From NCBI GenBank assembly GCA_964386865.1, contig CAYLUN010000094.1, forward strand, positions 1-19,673: a stretch of DNA of 19,673 bases, written 5' to 3'. This document shows positions 7,644 to 15,216 of this stretch, one piece after another (the stretch's first letter is position 1; every line of letters starts with the position of its first letter). Both the position numbers and the translations under genes were made by a program. The stretch is from CAYLUN01 sp964386865. GTDB lineage: Bacteria; Verrucomicrobiota; Kiritimatiellia; RFP12; UBA1067. The notes beneath the pieces are model-generated. The model saw nothing but the letters and a program-made list of their open reading frames with translations, searched no databases and was not told the DNA's origin.

Positions 7644-7723
7644 CATCTCAGCGACGAGACACAACTCGAACGATATTAGCTTTCACACGACACACAGTTT
7701 CCGAGATCCGTTTCTACCAATAG

Positions 7724-7747
7724 AAGCGTTTGAAACAAACCTCGCTT
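7724..7747 (-). terminator. Weak stem-loop past the epimerase gene (possible terminator or operator)
   Basis: AAGC (7724-7727) pairs with GCTT (7744-7747) and GTTTG (7728-7732) with CAAAC (7736-7740), leaving a 3-nt loop and a 3-nt bulge. It begins about 40 nt past the epimerase stop. On the minus strand only a short CTTCT follows, so termination would be inefficient. The 13-nt core GTTTG-AAA-CAAAC is also a plausible operator for a dimeric regulator of the downstream GH127-type gene. Confidence 0.3.
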
Positions 7748-7785
7748 ATTTCGCACTTAGATTACCGCAACCGGGCGTAACGCGC

Positions 7786-8952
7786 CTATTGCACTTCTAG
7801 CAACTCGTATTGCACATTTCGCAACAGCCGCCAGCAGGTGAGGAGCTGGCGCGGGTAGTGGAAGCAGCCCTTGAAGAGGTTACCTTTGACGGGCGAGGTG
7901 ACGCGGCAGTCGCGGCTGAGGTAGCCGAAGCAGTCGCCACATTCGGCGTCGACGACGTGGCGCGCGTACCAGTCGCGCAACTGCGTGTGCCGCGCCGCGT
8001 ATTTCGCGTCGCCGGTCAGCCGGTAGGCGAGGAGGGTCGCGACGAGCGCCTCGTTCTGCGGCCACCAGAACTTCATGTCCTGCCAGTACTCGGAGACGGG
8101 TCGCCCGTAGAGGTCGCGGAAATAGTAGAGTCCGCCGAACTCGCTGTCCCAGCCGCGCTCCCACATCCAGTCGAGGATGTCGAGACCGCTGCGAACGTAG
8201 TCCGCGCGGCCGCGGCGCTGGCCCTCGAGCATGATGAACCATGCGCCTTCGATCGCGTGTCCGGGGTTGAGCAGCCCGCCGTCGAGGTGGTCGATGACCT
8301 CGCCGTTCTCGCCGACCGTCTCCAGGCAGCAGCGCAGGTCGGGCTTCATGAAGTCGCGGCGGATCTCCCCGATGGCCTCGTCGATACGGGCGTCGGCCTC
8401 AGCGAAGCCGATGGACTCACGCAGACACTGACACGTGGCGATGTCGATCATGGGCTTGCCCATGGACTTCATCGGGCGTACGCTCGTGAACTTGGGCTCG
8501 GGCCGGTGGTTCGCGAAGACCGCGTAGGTCTTAAGCGCGAGGTCGGCGTACTCGGCCCTGCCGGTGGCGCGGGCCAACTCGCCGAAGGCGATGCTGGCGA
8601 AGCTCTCGGAGAAGGCGTAGCGGCGCTTGCGGATCGGCTGGCCGTCGCGCGTGACGTGGAAGAACATGCGGCCGTCTGCGTCGAAGCAGTGGTCGGTCAA
8701 AAAGCGCGCCGTGTGCTCGGCGTGGGCGAGCCACTCGGGGCGGCGCTCCTCGGTGTTGTACAGGTGGGCCATCATCCAGGCGAAGCGCCCCTGCTGCCAC
8801 ACGCCCTTGTCGGTGTCGATCACGCGGCCTTGGCGGTCGAGGCAGGTCATGATGCCGCCGCGCGCGGGGTCGGCGCCGTGCGCGAGCCAGAAGGGGATGA
8901 CGTCGTTCAGGAGCGTGTCGCGGTAGTAGGTTGTGAGATGAGAGAGGTTCAT
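7786..8952 (-). CDS. N-acylglucosamine 2-epimerase (AGE; GlcNAc/ManNAc interconversion)
   Basis: This 388-residue cytoplasmic AGE-family enzyme folds as an (alpha/alpha)6 barrel and interconverts N-acetylmannosamine and N-acetylglucosamine. Conserved elements are GRFAWM (residues 55-60, R57), RYAFSESF (111-118), NPGHAIEGAW (229-238, H232), WWPQNEAL (296-303, E301) and KGNLFKGCFHYPRQLL (356-371, H365). H232 and H365 correspond to the two catalytic histidines of cyanobacterial AGE, and R57 and E301 to its substrate residues. The family also includes cellobiose epimerases. The C-terminal motif and the sialidase/esterase neighbours favour the AGE reading. The gene starts 39 nt after the esterase stop and has only a weak GGAA upstream, so it is probably expressed from the sialidase operon. 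Confidence 0.9.
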   Translation of the reverse strand: MNLSHLTTYYRDTLLNDVIPFWLAHGADPARGGIMTCLDRQGRVIDTDKGVWQQGRFAWMMAHLYNTEERRPEWLAHAEHTARFLTDHCFDADGRMFFHVTRDGQPIRKRRYAFSESFASIAFGELARATGRAEYADLALKTYAVFANHRPEPKFTSVRPMKSMGKPMIDIATCQCLRESIGFAEADARIDEAIGEIRRDFMKPDLRCCLETVGENGEVIDHLDGGLLNPGHAIEGAWFIMLEGQRRGRADYVRSGLDILDWMWERGWDSEFGGLYYFRDLYGRPVSEYWQDMKFWWPQNEALVATLLAYRLTGDAKYAARHTQLRDWYARHVVDAECGDCFGYLSRDCRVTSPVKGNLFKGCFHYPRQLLTCWRLLRNVQYELLEVQ

Positions 8953-8991
8953 GAACGGGTTCCGGGGTTGGTGAAAGTCAGGGTTCAGTGG

Positions 8992-10122
8992 TTAGCGCGC
9001 GACGCGCATGCGGAACGGGGCGACGGGGAGGCCGAAGGCGTTGTAGAGGTTTCCGAGGGGAACGGGAGACCAATTGTAGCGAACTTCGGCCGGCGCTGGA
9101 AGGCCGGCGGCCGTCAGCGTGACCGTGTTGTCCGGCTGCAGCGCGGCGGTTGCCGCGCTGAAAGTCGCGCCGTCGGCCGAGAGCTCGAACCCGGTCAGTC
9201 GGCCGCCTTTGACGGCGAGCGTGTGGCCTGGCGTGAACCGGATGAGGACGGGGGCGCCGCCCCCGGCGCTGGCCGCGTAGGTGAAGGCGGGGGCGGCCGG
9301 GTCGTGGTAGGCCACCCGCAGGGCCTCGCCCGCCGCGCGCTCGGCCACCGGCGCTTTGTCGGCGGGATGCACGTTCGACGGGGCGCCGGTGTCGGTGGTG
9401 ATGACGAGTCCGACGGCCGGCAGGGTTTGCGCCACGCGGATCTGCTGTTCGCGGTAGAGCATCCAGGGACGGTTGAGGCGAGGGAGCATGATCATGACGA
9501 AGGGCAGGTCGCTGCGATGCCACGCGCGCCGCCAGTTCGCGACGACGTCCTCGAGTCCCTTTCGCATCGTGTCCGGGTCGAGCGCCGTGTCGGGAGAGCC
9601 GCCGTCGGTCGCGTTGGACTCGCCTTGATACCACAAGGCGCCCTTGGCCGGCAGGTACTCGGCGAGCGGGACGACGGCGTGGTCGTAGAGCGCGCCGGGC
9701 TCGTAGGGGTGCCAGACGCCGGCGAGGCCGGGCGTGCCGAGCGCCCGGGCGAGGTTGGCCTTGGCTCGGCCCTGGCACCAAGGCGCGGGAAACGCGGGCG
9801 CGTCGAGCCAGCCGCGGCGCAACGCGGCGGCCGCGGGAGCGAACGCCTCGGCGGGCGCGCCGCCGACTGCGAGCTGGACGAGGCCGAGCGGCACGCCGGG
9901 GCGGGCTTTGCGGAGCGCTTGGCCGAACATCACGGCGACGCCGGCGTTGCAGGGCAGCACCATATCGGAGGCGAAACAGTCAGAGAGTCGCAGCGGGTTG
10001 GCGCCGGCAGCGCAGGCGGCGAGCACGAGCGTCGCGAACAGCATGGCGCCCGCCGGGACGGCCGCGCGGCTTGCGGGAGGGCGCATGGTCTCGCGAGCGT
10101 GATGAGGCGCACGGTTCGTCAT
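8992..10122 (-). CDS. Sialate O-acetylesterase-like lipoprotein lacking the usual N-terminal catalytic-serine region
   Basis: This 376-residue protein starts at ATG 10122, which overlaps the sialidase TGA as ATGA. A hydrophobic segment ends in LVLAAC (residues 32-37), a fair lipobox, suggesting a lipoprotein. NPLRLSDCFASDMVLPC (42-58) is the usual start of mature sialate O-acetylesterases. It is followed directly by AVMFGQALRKA (63-73) and VPLGLVQLAVGGAPAEAF (77-94), which normally lie a hundred or more residues later. The intervening beta-domain and the SGQSNM-type block with the nucleophilic Ser are absent. Later motifs remain: GALWYQGESN (161-170) and SNVHPADK (249-256, H252), although the usual Asp two residues before the His is Asn here. 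The reading frame is intact, so this is either an internal deletion with doubtful activity or an assembly fault. Normal members remove acetyl groups from sialic acid hydroxyls. Confidence 0.8.
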   Translation of the reverse strand: MTNRAPHHARETMRPPASRAAVPAGAMLFATLVLAACAAGANPLRLSDCFASDMVLPCNAGVAVMFGQALRKARPGVPLGLVQLAVGGAPAEAFAPAAAALRRGWLDAPAFPAPWCQGRAKANLARALGTPGLAGVWHPYEPGALYDHAVVPLAEYLPAKGALWYQGESNATDGGSPDTALDPDTMRKGLEDVVANWRRAWHRSDLPFVMIMLPRLNRPWMLYREQQIRVAQTLPAVGLVITTDTGAPSNVHPADKAPVAERAAGEALRVAYHDPAAPAFTYAASAGGGAPVLIRFTPGHTLAVKGGRLTGFELSADGATFSAATAALQPDNTVTLTAAGLPAPAEVRYNWSPVPLGNLYNAFGLPVAPFRMRVAR

Positions 10123-11300
10123 TGCTGCCTTGCGAGCGGTGACGAAGGGTAGGCGCCGCCGGTGAGGGCTCCGAGGTCGAGCGCGAGAAAGCGCATGTCC
10201 TCGTGGTTGTGCTCGTAGAGCAGGCCGAGGCGGCCGCCGCGCATGAGGGCCGGAGTCGAGTAGGCGAAGCTGCCGGGCGCGACGTTCGCGTTGTAGCGCC
10301 AGGTCTTGGCGTCGTCGTCGCTGATGCGAACCGTGCCGCGCGTGCGGCCCGAGGCCTTGCCCTCCGGCCCGGTGTAGACCAGCAGGCCCTTGGGCGCCTT
10401 CGGGTGAGTGATGCGGATGAGTCCTGCCTGGCAGCGCGGACATGGGAGCTGGGGCTCCTGAGCCATGGCAGACCACGTCTTGCCGCGGTCCGGCGAGAGA
10501 GCGGTCATGCGCGTGCCGAGTCCTTTGCGGTCGCGCGCGCAGGCGAACCAGCGGCCGTCGCTGAGGGCGACCATTTGTGATTCGCATGTGAAGGTCGTGT
10601 AAGGTTCGGTGCGGCGCCAGGTTTTGCCGTGATCCTCGCTGATGATCGCGAAGGAGAAGAGGTCGGGCACGCCGTCCTTGTTGGCATAGCACGAGAACGA
10701 GAGCGTGCCATCCGCCATGCTGGAGCCCGCGCCGGGGCCGAAGCCCATCCACTTGAAGGCGGGGTCTTTAACCTGCGCGCCGATGCTGACGGGCTTCGAC
10801 CAGGCCGCGCCTTCGTCGTCGCTGAAGATCACGTGCGAGACGGCTGTGCGTCCGGTGAGCCCGGCCTGGGCCTGCGCGATGCCGGCGTTATAGCCGACGG
10901 TGAACGCGGCCCAGATGCGGCCGGTCTGACGGTCGACCACCATGGCCGCGTCAGAGGCGCCGGTGGGCCCGGGGAGGTCCACCACGACCTGGATGGGCGA
11001 CCAGGTCTGGCCGTCGTCCGTGCTGCGGCGCACCGCGAGGTCGATGTCGGCGGGCAGGTCCTTTCCTCCGTTCGGCCGGCGGTCGGCGAGCGCCACGAGC
11101 GTGCCTTTCGGCGTGCAGACGAGCGCAGGGATGCGGAAGTTCTTGCTGCCGGTGTCGCCGGGCTTGAAGAGCGAGACGCCGACGGGCGCGGGCGGGGCGG
11201 GCTTCGGGGCCTGTGGCTGTGCAAGGCCGATGCCAGCCAGCAGCACGAGGGCGAGCGCGGCAAAAAGAGGAGGCATATCGTTTGGGTCTTGGCGAGTCAT
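10119..11300 (-). CDS. Exo-alpha-sialidase, GH33 (BNR/Asp-box neuraminidase)
   Basis: This 393-residue secreted enzyme has a signal peptide (to about residue 27, LAGIGLAQ). It has the six-bladed propeller signature: NFRIPAL (54-60, with R56 of the arginine triad), DIDLAVRRS (85-93, D85/D87 near the acid/base position), and Asp boxes at 93-100, 160-167, 221-228, 269-276 and 327-334 (the last, SDDDAKTW, is degenerate). CESQMVALSDG (239-249) offers the Glu (E240) and FAYSTPAL (345-352) the nucleophilic Tyr (Y347). It should release terminal sialic acid from mucin-type glycans. ATG 11300 has no clear Shine-Dalgarno; the in-frame ATG at 11276 is an alternative that keeps the signal peptide. It is the first gene of a three-gene sialic-acid operon. 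Confidence 0.92.
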   Translation of the reverse strand: MTRQDPNDMPPLFAALALVLLAGIGLAQPQAPKPAPPAPVGVSLFKPGDTGSKNFRIPALVCTPKGTLVALADRRPNGGKDLPADIDLAVRRSTDDGQTWSPIQVVVDLPGPTGASDAAMVVDRQTGRIWAAFTVGYNAGIAQAQAGLTGRTAVSHVIFSDDEGAAWSKPVSIGAQVKDPAFKWMGFGPGAGSSMADGTLSFSCYANKDGVPDLFSFAIISEDHGKTWRRTEPYTTFTCESQMVALSDGRWFACARDRKGLGTRMTALSPDRGKTWSAMAQEPQLPCPRCQAGLIRITHPKAPKGLLVYTGPEGKASGRTRGTVRISDDDAKTWRYNANVAPGSFAYSTPALMRGGRLGLLYEHNHEDMRFLALDLGALTGGAYPSSPLARQQ

Positions 11301-11387
11301 GGTTGGCAGCGTCTAGTATGCGAGGATCCGCGCCAAAATGCTTCCGAAAAACCAAGAACGTGTTTTCGTGTAAGGCCAGCGCCCGGC

Positions 11388-14300
11388 TTACGGCGACAGC
11401 CATGAGCAGCCCTCGAGCAGGGCGAGGGCGGATAGAGCATAGCGGTGCAGGTAGGTGCGCGCGGGGTCGAACGCGGCTGCCGCCTCGCAGACCCGGACGC
11501 GCCACAGCCGCGCGTCATCCTCGGAAACGCTGGCCGCAGCGGTGAGCCACCACTCGGGGCCGAGCGCGGCGGCCGAGCCGGCGTCCGGCTGGAACGTGCG
11601 GCTGACATACGACCAAGCCGCGCCGTGCGGCTCAATGAACGCGATGCCGTAGAGCTGTGCAAGCCCGGTGGGGTAAGGCCGAGGCTCTGCGGCCGCGAGC
11701 GTGCCATCCGCCAGCCGCGCATAGGCGAAGAGCCCGGCCTCGCGCTGCCAGAAGCTGCACAACGGAGCTGCGATGAGGCGATCTGCGCGGAGCCGCGCCC
11801 GCTCGGCTACCGCCTTTTCGCCAGCCGCCGCAAAGACCGCCGCCGCCGCGCGCCAGCCGGCCCAGACCTCAATATTATCCATCAGAAACTTGACGCGGTA
11901 GTCGGGCTTGGCCCACGTCAGGCCGTCTTCGTCGGTGAGCGCTTCGAGGCAGGCGACGGAACGCTGGGCGGCTTCAAGCCACGCTGGCAGAAGCGCGCCG
12001 CCCGCGCTCCGGTAGCCATCCAGAACGCGCAGGTAGAGCGCGGCGGAGCTGTCCCACGCGTCGGTCTTGCCGGTGTCCGCAGATGAGGCGCGCGTGCCCT
12101 CGCGGTCCGACCAGAATCCGCCAGGCGCCTGGTGCTCCGCGCACCACGCGAGCCAGCGGCCTACGCGCGCGAGGTCGTCGGGCTGCGGCGCGCGCGCCAC
12201 GTTCGCGAGCAGCGCCAGCGCGGCGAAGTGGGCGAAGTAGGGCGCGACCCAGACCGGCGCCTTGGGGTTCTCGCCGGGCGCGACTTGGGCGAATGAGCCG
12301 TCCGAGAGCTGGCAGGCGCGGACGCGCGCGAGGCATGCGGCCACAGCCAGCCACTCGTTGGACGACAGCGCGCGCGGCCGCAGCGCGTCGAGCGTGTGGA
12401 GCCGGAAGCCCGTGCTGGGGTCGCGCCCCTCGTCGCCGCGCAGCATCAGGCCGCTCGTCGTAACCTCCGGGTAACGCCCGCTCAGCGCGACGCCTGCGCG
12501 GCCCAGCGTGAACTCGCAGTCCGCCACCCGCACGCCCGCCACATCGCCCGGCACCACCGCGAAAGCTCTCACCGACAGCGCCACGCCCGCGATGGACGGG
12601 TGAACGAATGAGCAGCGGCGCACGTCGATGTCGCGCGGGGCGGGGCCTTCTATGCCGTCGCCGCCGAGCATGGCGTGCACGCCGTACGCCACATCCTCAA
12701 AGCGGCAGTCCGCGACGAGCGTCTGCGGCCGCGTCAGCAGCGCGGTCTTGAGCTGCGTGCGGAACACGCAGTTGCTGACCTCGGCCCGCGCCTGCGGCCG
12801 CAGGAACGCGAGGTCGCCGGGCTTCACGGCGGCAGGGAGCTGGTCGAACGCGACGCGCGCTCGGCGGTAGGCTTCGCGCGACACCTCGAGCGTACGGGAA
12901 AGCCCGAGAAACGCGGTCTCTTGCGCGTTCACCCACTCCACGACGTCGCCCGGCTTCATCACGAGGTCGTCCCACGCGATGTCCGCGTGGCTCAGCGTCG
13001 CCGAGTTGCCGTCAAGGGAGACGACCTTGTTCGCCGAAACCTTAATGTTGATCGCGTCGTCCATCAGTGCCTCGAAGTGGCAATCGCGGAAGCGCGGCAT
13101 GACGGTCAGGCTCTTCATGTGCGCGCCGTCGCTGCAGCTCGCGACGAGCCGGTCGGTGCCGGGCTTTCGCGCGATCCGCAGCCCGCAGGCTAAGATGTCC
13201 TCGGAGCCCGAGGCGACGAGCGTCATGCCCGGCGCGGCATAGGAGGTGATGTTCTCCAGCTTGACGCCGGCCGAGGCGCGCACCTGGATGTTCGCGCTGC
13301 CGGTCGCGAGATAGCGTCCGGCCGCATCGCGCGGATAGGGGGCGGGCGGCTGGAGAATCTTGATCGCAACAAAATCGCCGGTGCGGGTGGACGTGAGTTG
13401 TCGCGAACCGTGGAAAGCGATGTCATAGGCGTCGTTTGTGCCGGCGGGCTGAACGGACCGGATGCGGCGCCACTCGTGGTTGAACAGGCGCGTCGCGCCG
13501 TCGACGAAAACGCAGTCGCTGGACTTGTGGTCCTTGTAGCGCTCCGGCCCAGCGACCACCGGTGCGGGATAGCCGGGATCCGGCGTGAAGCATATGCCGT
13601 CTGGGGTCACGGCGAGGATGCGGCCCTGGGTGTACGGCAGCGGGCTGTAGTCGAGGACGAGGTTGCGGAGCGCGACGTTCTGGGATTCGAAAATCGTCAG
13701 CGCGCGGCTCGCCGGATGCGCGAGCAGCGTGGCTCCGCTGCCTTCCATTGTGACGTTCGTCGCGCCGCGCAACATCAGCGCCGCAACGGAGTGCGCGTTC
13801 GTGCCGAGGCGGTAGACGAGCCCCGCCTCCAGCGAGACGGTCGCGGGACCGCGTGCGGCCACGGCTGCGTCGAGCGCCGCTTGCAGCGCCCTCCGATCAT
13901 CCGTCGCGCCGTCGCCAACCGCGCCGAAGGCTCGGGCTTCGAACAGGCACGCAGGTTGCGCACCTGTGGCGCCTGCGGCTGGTGCTCGTGCGGCAGCGAG
14001 GTGCTCCGTGAGGAACTCCGCGACGGCCTTCTGCACGCCGTCGCGGTGAGGCCCGAGCATGAGCAGGTGGTCCGCGCCCTCCCGTTCGCAGAGCGCGGCA
14101 CGGGGGATGCGCGCGGCGGCGAGCTGGGCGTGGTCGATCTTGACGGCCCTGTCCAGCGTGCCGTGGATGATCAGGGTGGGCGCGCGCACCTGCTCGAAGG
14201 GCGGGTCGGCCAGCTCCGTGATCCGGCGGTAGTCGTTGCGGAGGCCGGGCAGCCGCGCGCTCAGGGGAATCAGTGAGCCCATGAGTTGGCAGAAGCTGGC

Positions 14301-15008
14301 GAGCTGGTCAGGGTCGGCCAGCACGCCGTCTACGAGCTGGGCGCGCCGCGCGCGCGGCGCGAGGCTGCACGCGCGGAAGGCGAAGGCGACCGCCTGCCGC
14401 GGCGACTTCCGCGTGATCCGGGCGCTTCGCCACGCGCCGAGGTCGGCCAGCGCGCCGATGCGCAGGCCCCAGTACGCGGGCGACGCGCGCCCGGGCAGCG
14501 TCGGGGCTGTCTTGTGGGTGATCGCACAGGCCAGGACGAGCGCCGCGGTGCGCTCCGGGTGGCGCACTGCGAACTGCAGGGCCACGGGGCCGCCGGCGGA
14601 GATCCCGACCACGGCGGCGCGCCGCACGCCGAGCACGTCCAGCAGCGCCGCCATTGCGTCGGCCTGCTGCTCGTCCGTCTCGCCGGTCGCGAGCGGCGTG
14701 CGCAGGTAGCCGGGTCGCGACGGGGCGATGACGCGAAAGCCGGCCTCGGTCAAGCCGGGAATAAACATCAGGCCTTGGTCGTAGCCGCCGAAGCCGCCGT
14801 GCAGCACCAGCACGGCGGGGCCAGCGCCGCGGGAGGCGTATTCCACGGGCCCCGCCTGGGTTGGCGCGACCACGCTCGCGGCCTCCAGCCGGGCGAGTTC
14901 GCCGCTCCGCCAGCGAGCGAGACACGCCAGCGCCGTCGCGCTCGCCAGCAGTGTCAGGGCGAGCAGGCCGAGTACGGTTTTGAAGAGATAGGCACGTAGC
15001 GATTTCAT
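11388..15008 (-). CDS. Three-domain fusion: membrane-anchored alpha/beta-hydrolase + right-handed beta-helix + alpha-helical toroid-like domain
   Basis: This 1206-residue protein has an N-terminal hydrophobic segment (residues 9-31) that is probably a membrane anchor or uncleaved signal. The alpha/beta-hydrolase (about 50-338) has oxyanion-loop HGGFGG (70-75), nucleophile elbow GISAGG (135-140, S137), HGTLD (282-286, D286) and GADHLLM (311-317, H314), a complete triad. After a short Ala/Pro/Gly linker, a pectate-lyase-superfamily beta-helix (357-860) begins with FGAVGDGATDD (361-371) and holds FEALMDDAINIKV (645-657). The last 320 residues (about 880-1203: DGSFAQVAPG, WLAWCAEHQAPGGFW, TDAWDSSAALY, DNIEVWAGW) are helical and Trp-rich, like an (alpha/alpha) toroid. 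No family is certain for it. The context suggests glycan degradation at the envelope. ATG 15008 lacks a Shine-Dalgarno. The sialidase follows 87 nt downstream. Confidence 0.82.
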   Translation of the reverse strand: MKSLRAYLFKTVLGLLALTLLASATALACLARWRSGELARLEAASVVAPTQAGPVEYASRGAGPAVLVLHGGFGGYDQGLMFIPGLTEAGFRVIAPSRPGYLRTPLATGETDEQQADAMAALLDVLGVRRAAVVGISAGGPVALQFAVRHPERTAALVLACAITHKTAPTLPGRASPAYWGLRIGALADLGAWRSARITRKSPRQAVAFAFRACSLAPRARRAQLVDGVLADPDQLASFCQLMGSLIPLSARLPGLRNDYRRITELADPPFEQVRAPTLIIHGTLDRAVKIDHAQLAAARIPRAALCEREGADHLLMLGPHRDGVQKAVAEFLTEHLAAARAPAAGATGAQPACLFEARAFGAVGDGATDDRRALQAALDAAVAARGPATVSLEAGLVYRLGTNAHSVAALMLRGATNVTMEGSGATLLAHPASRALTIFESQNVALRNLVLDYSPLPYTQGRILAVTPDGICFTPDPGYPAPVVAGPERYKDHKSSDCVFVDGATRLFNHEWRRIRSVQPAGTNDAYDIAFHGSRQLTSTRTGDFVAIKILQPPAPYPRDAAGRYLATGSANIQVRASAGVKLENITSYAAPGMTLVASGSEDILACGLRIARKPGTDRLVASCSDGAHMKSLTVMPRFRDCHFEALMDDAINIKVSANKVVSLDGNSATLSHADIAWDDLVMKPGDVVEWVNAQETAFLGLSRTLEVSREAYRRARVAFDQLPAAVKPGDLAFLRPQARAEVSNCVFRTQLKTALLTRPQTLVADCRFEDVAYGVHAMLGGDGIEGPAPRDIDVRRCSFVHPSIAGVALSVRAFAVVPGDVAGVRVADCEFTLGRAGVALSGRYPEVTTSGLMLRGDEGRDPSTGFRLHTLDALRPRALSSNEWLAVAACLARVRACQLSDGSFAQVAPGENPKAPVWVAPYFAHFAALALLANVARAPQPDDLARVGRWLAWCAEHQAPGGFWSDREGTRASSADTGKTDAWDSSAALYLRVLDGYRSAGGALLPAWLEAAQRSVACLEALTDEDGLTWAKPDYRVKFLMDNIEVWAGWRAAAAVFAAAGEKAVAERARLRADRLIAAPLCSFWQREAGLFAYARLADGTLAAAEPRPYPTGLAQLYGIAFIEPHGAAWSYVSRTFQPDAGSAAALGPEWWLTAAASVSEDDARLWRVRVCEAAAAFDPARTYLHRYALSALALLEGCSWLSP

Positions 15009-15087
15009 GATGAGCGGCCGGGTTAAGCCAAGGGATTGACAGGTAGCTTATGCGAACGGGAAAGGCTCAGCAAGCCCGCTTTCGTGC

Positions 15088-15116
15088 TTGACAGACATGA
15101 AGGACCGCAGGAGAAT
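15088..15116 (+). promoter_or_regulatory. Candidate sigma70-like promoter of the GEVED repeat-protein gene
   Basis: A perfect TTGACA (15088-15093) is followed after 17 nt by GAGAAT (15111-15116), which matches four of six consensus -10 bases. Transcription would start near 15123 and leave a leader of about 94 nt. A second TTGACA at 15036-15041 has no matching -10. The minus-strand fusion gene diverges from the same 208-nt region, but I see no convincing promoter for it. Confidence 0.42.
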
Positions 15117-15140
15117 TCCATATGTCGGATTTTACCTACA

Positions 15141-15180
15141 CTCCGTTTATATGCTCGGTGGTGTGTCGATCCGAACGGAG
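15141..15180 (+). other. Possible stem-loop in the 5' leader of the repeat-protein gene
   Basis: CTCCGTT (15141-15147) is the reverse complement of AACGGAG (15174-15180), with 26 nt between. TCGG (15155-15158) could pair with CCGA at 15171-15174, but that pairing competes for one base of the outer stem. The structure would lie about 36 nt before the start codon, leaving the GGAGGT (15205-15210) free. A role as leader structure or operator is speculative. Confidence 0.25.
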
Positions 15181-15204
15181 TGAGTGAATAAAATTCTCAG
15201 CGTC

Positions 15205-15210
15205 GGAGGT
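15205..15210 (+). promoter_or_regulatory. Shine-Dalgarno that fixes the start of the repeat-protein gene
   Basis: GGAGGT lies 6 nt before ATG 15217, an ideal spacing. That ATG also begins a clear signal peptide, which settles the start. Confidence 0.85.
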
Positions 15211-15216
15211 GCGTAA

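Larger units (their letters stand above)
7448..7785. other. 338-nt intergenic region upstream of the GH127-type gene
   Basis: No credible gene lies here. The part next to the GH127-type gene (7448-7643) is GC-rich and holds palindromic structures. The part next to the epimerase gene (about 7644-7785) is clearly more AT-rich than the rest of the window and is the natural place for the promoter of the minus-strand arabinofuranosidase operon. A TAATAT (minus strand, 7678-7673) could be a -10, but the hexamer at the matching -35 position (GAAACT) is poor, so I do not call a promoter. AGGAG before ATG 7447 is the ribosome-binding site of the GH127-type gene. Confidence 0.6.

Noticed and set aside
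7810..10152. Long plus-strand open frame (780 codons) opposite the epimerase and esterase genes
   Set aside because: It crosses two well-recognised minus-strand genes and their junction, and its composition (Ala/Arg/Gly/Val-rich, no motifs) is that of an antisense shadow.
10123..10752. N-terminal extension of the esterase frame up to ATG 10752
   Set aside because: That part lies inside the sialidase gene in another frame and has no esterase features. The ATGA overlap at 10122 and the following hydrophobic leader mark the true start.
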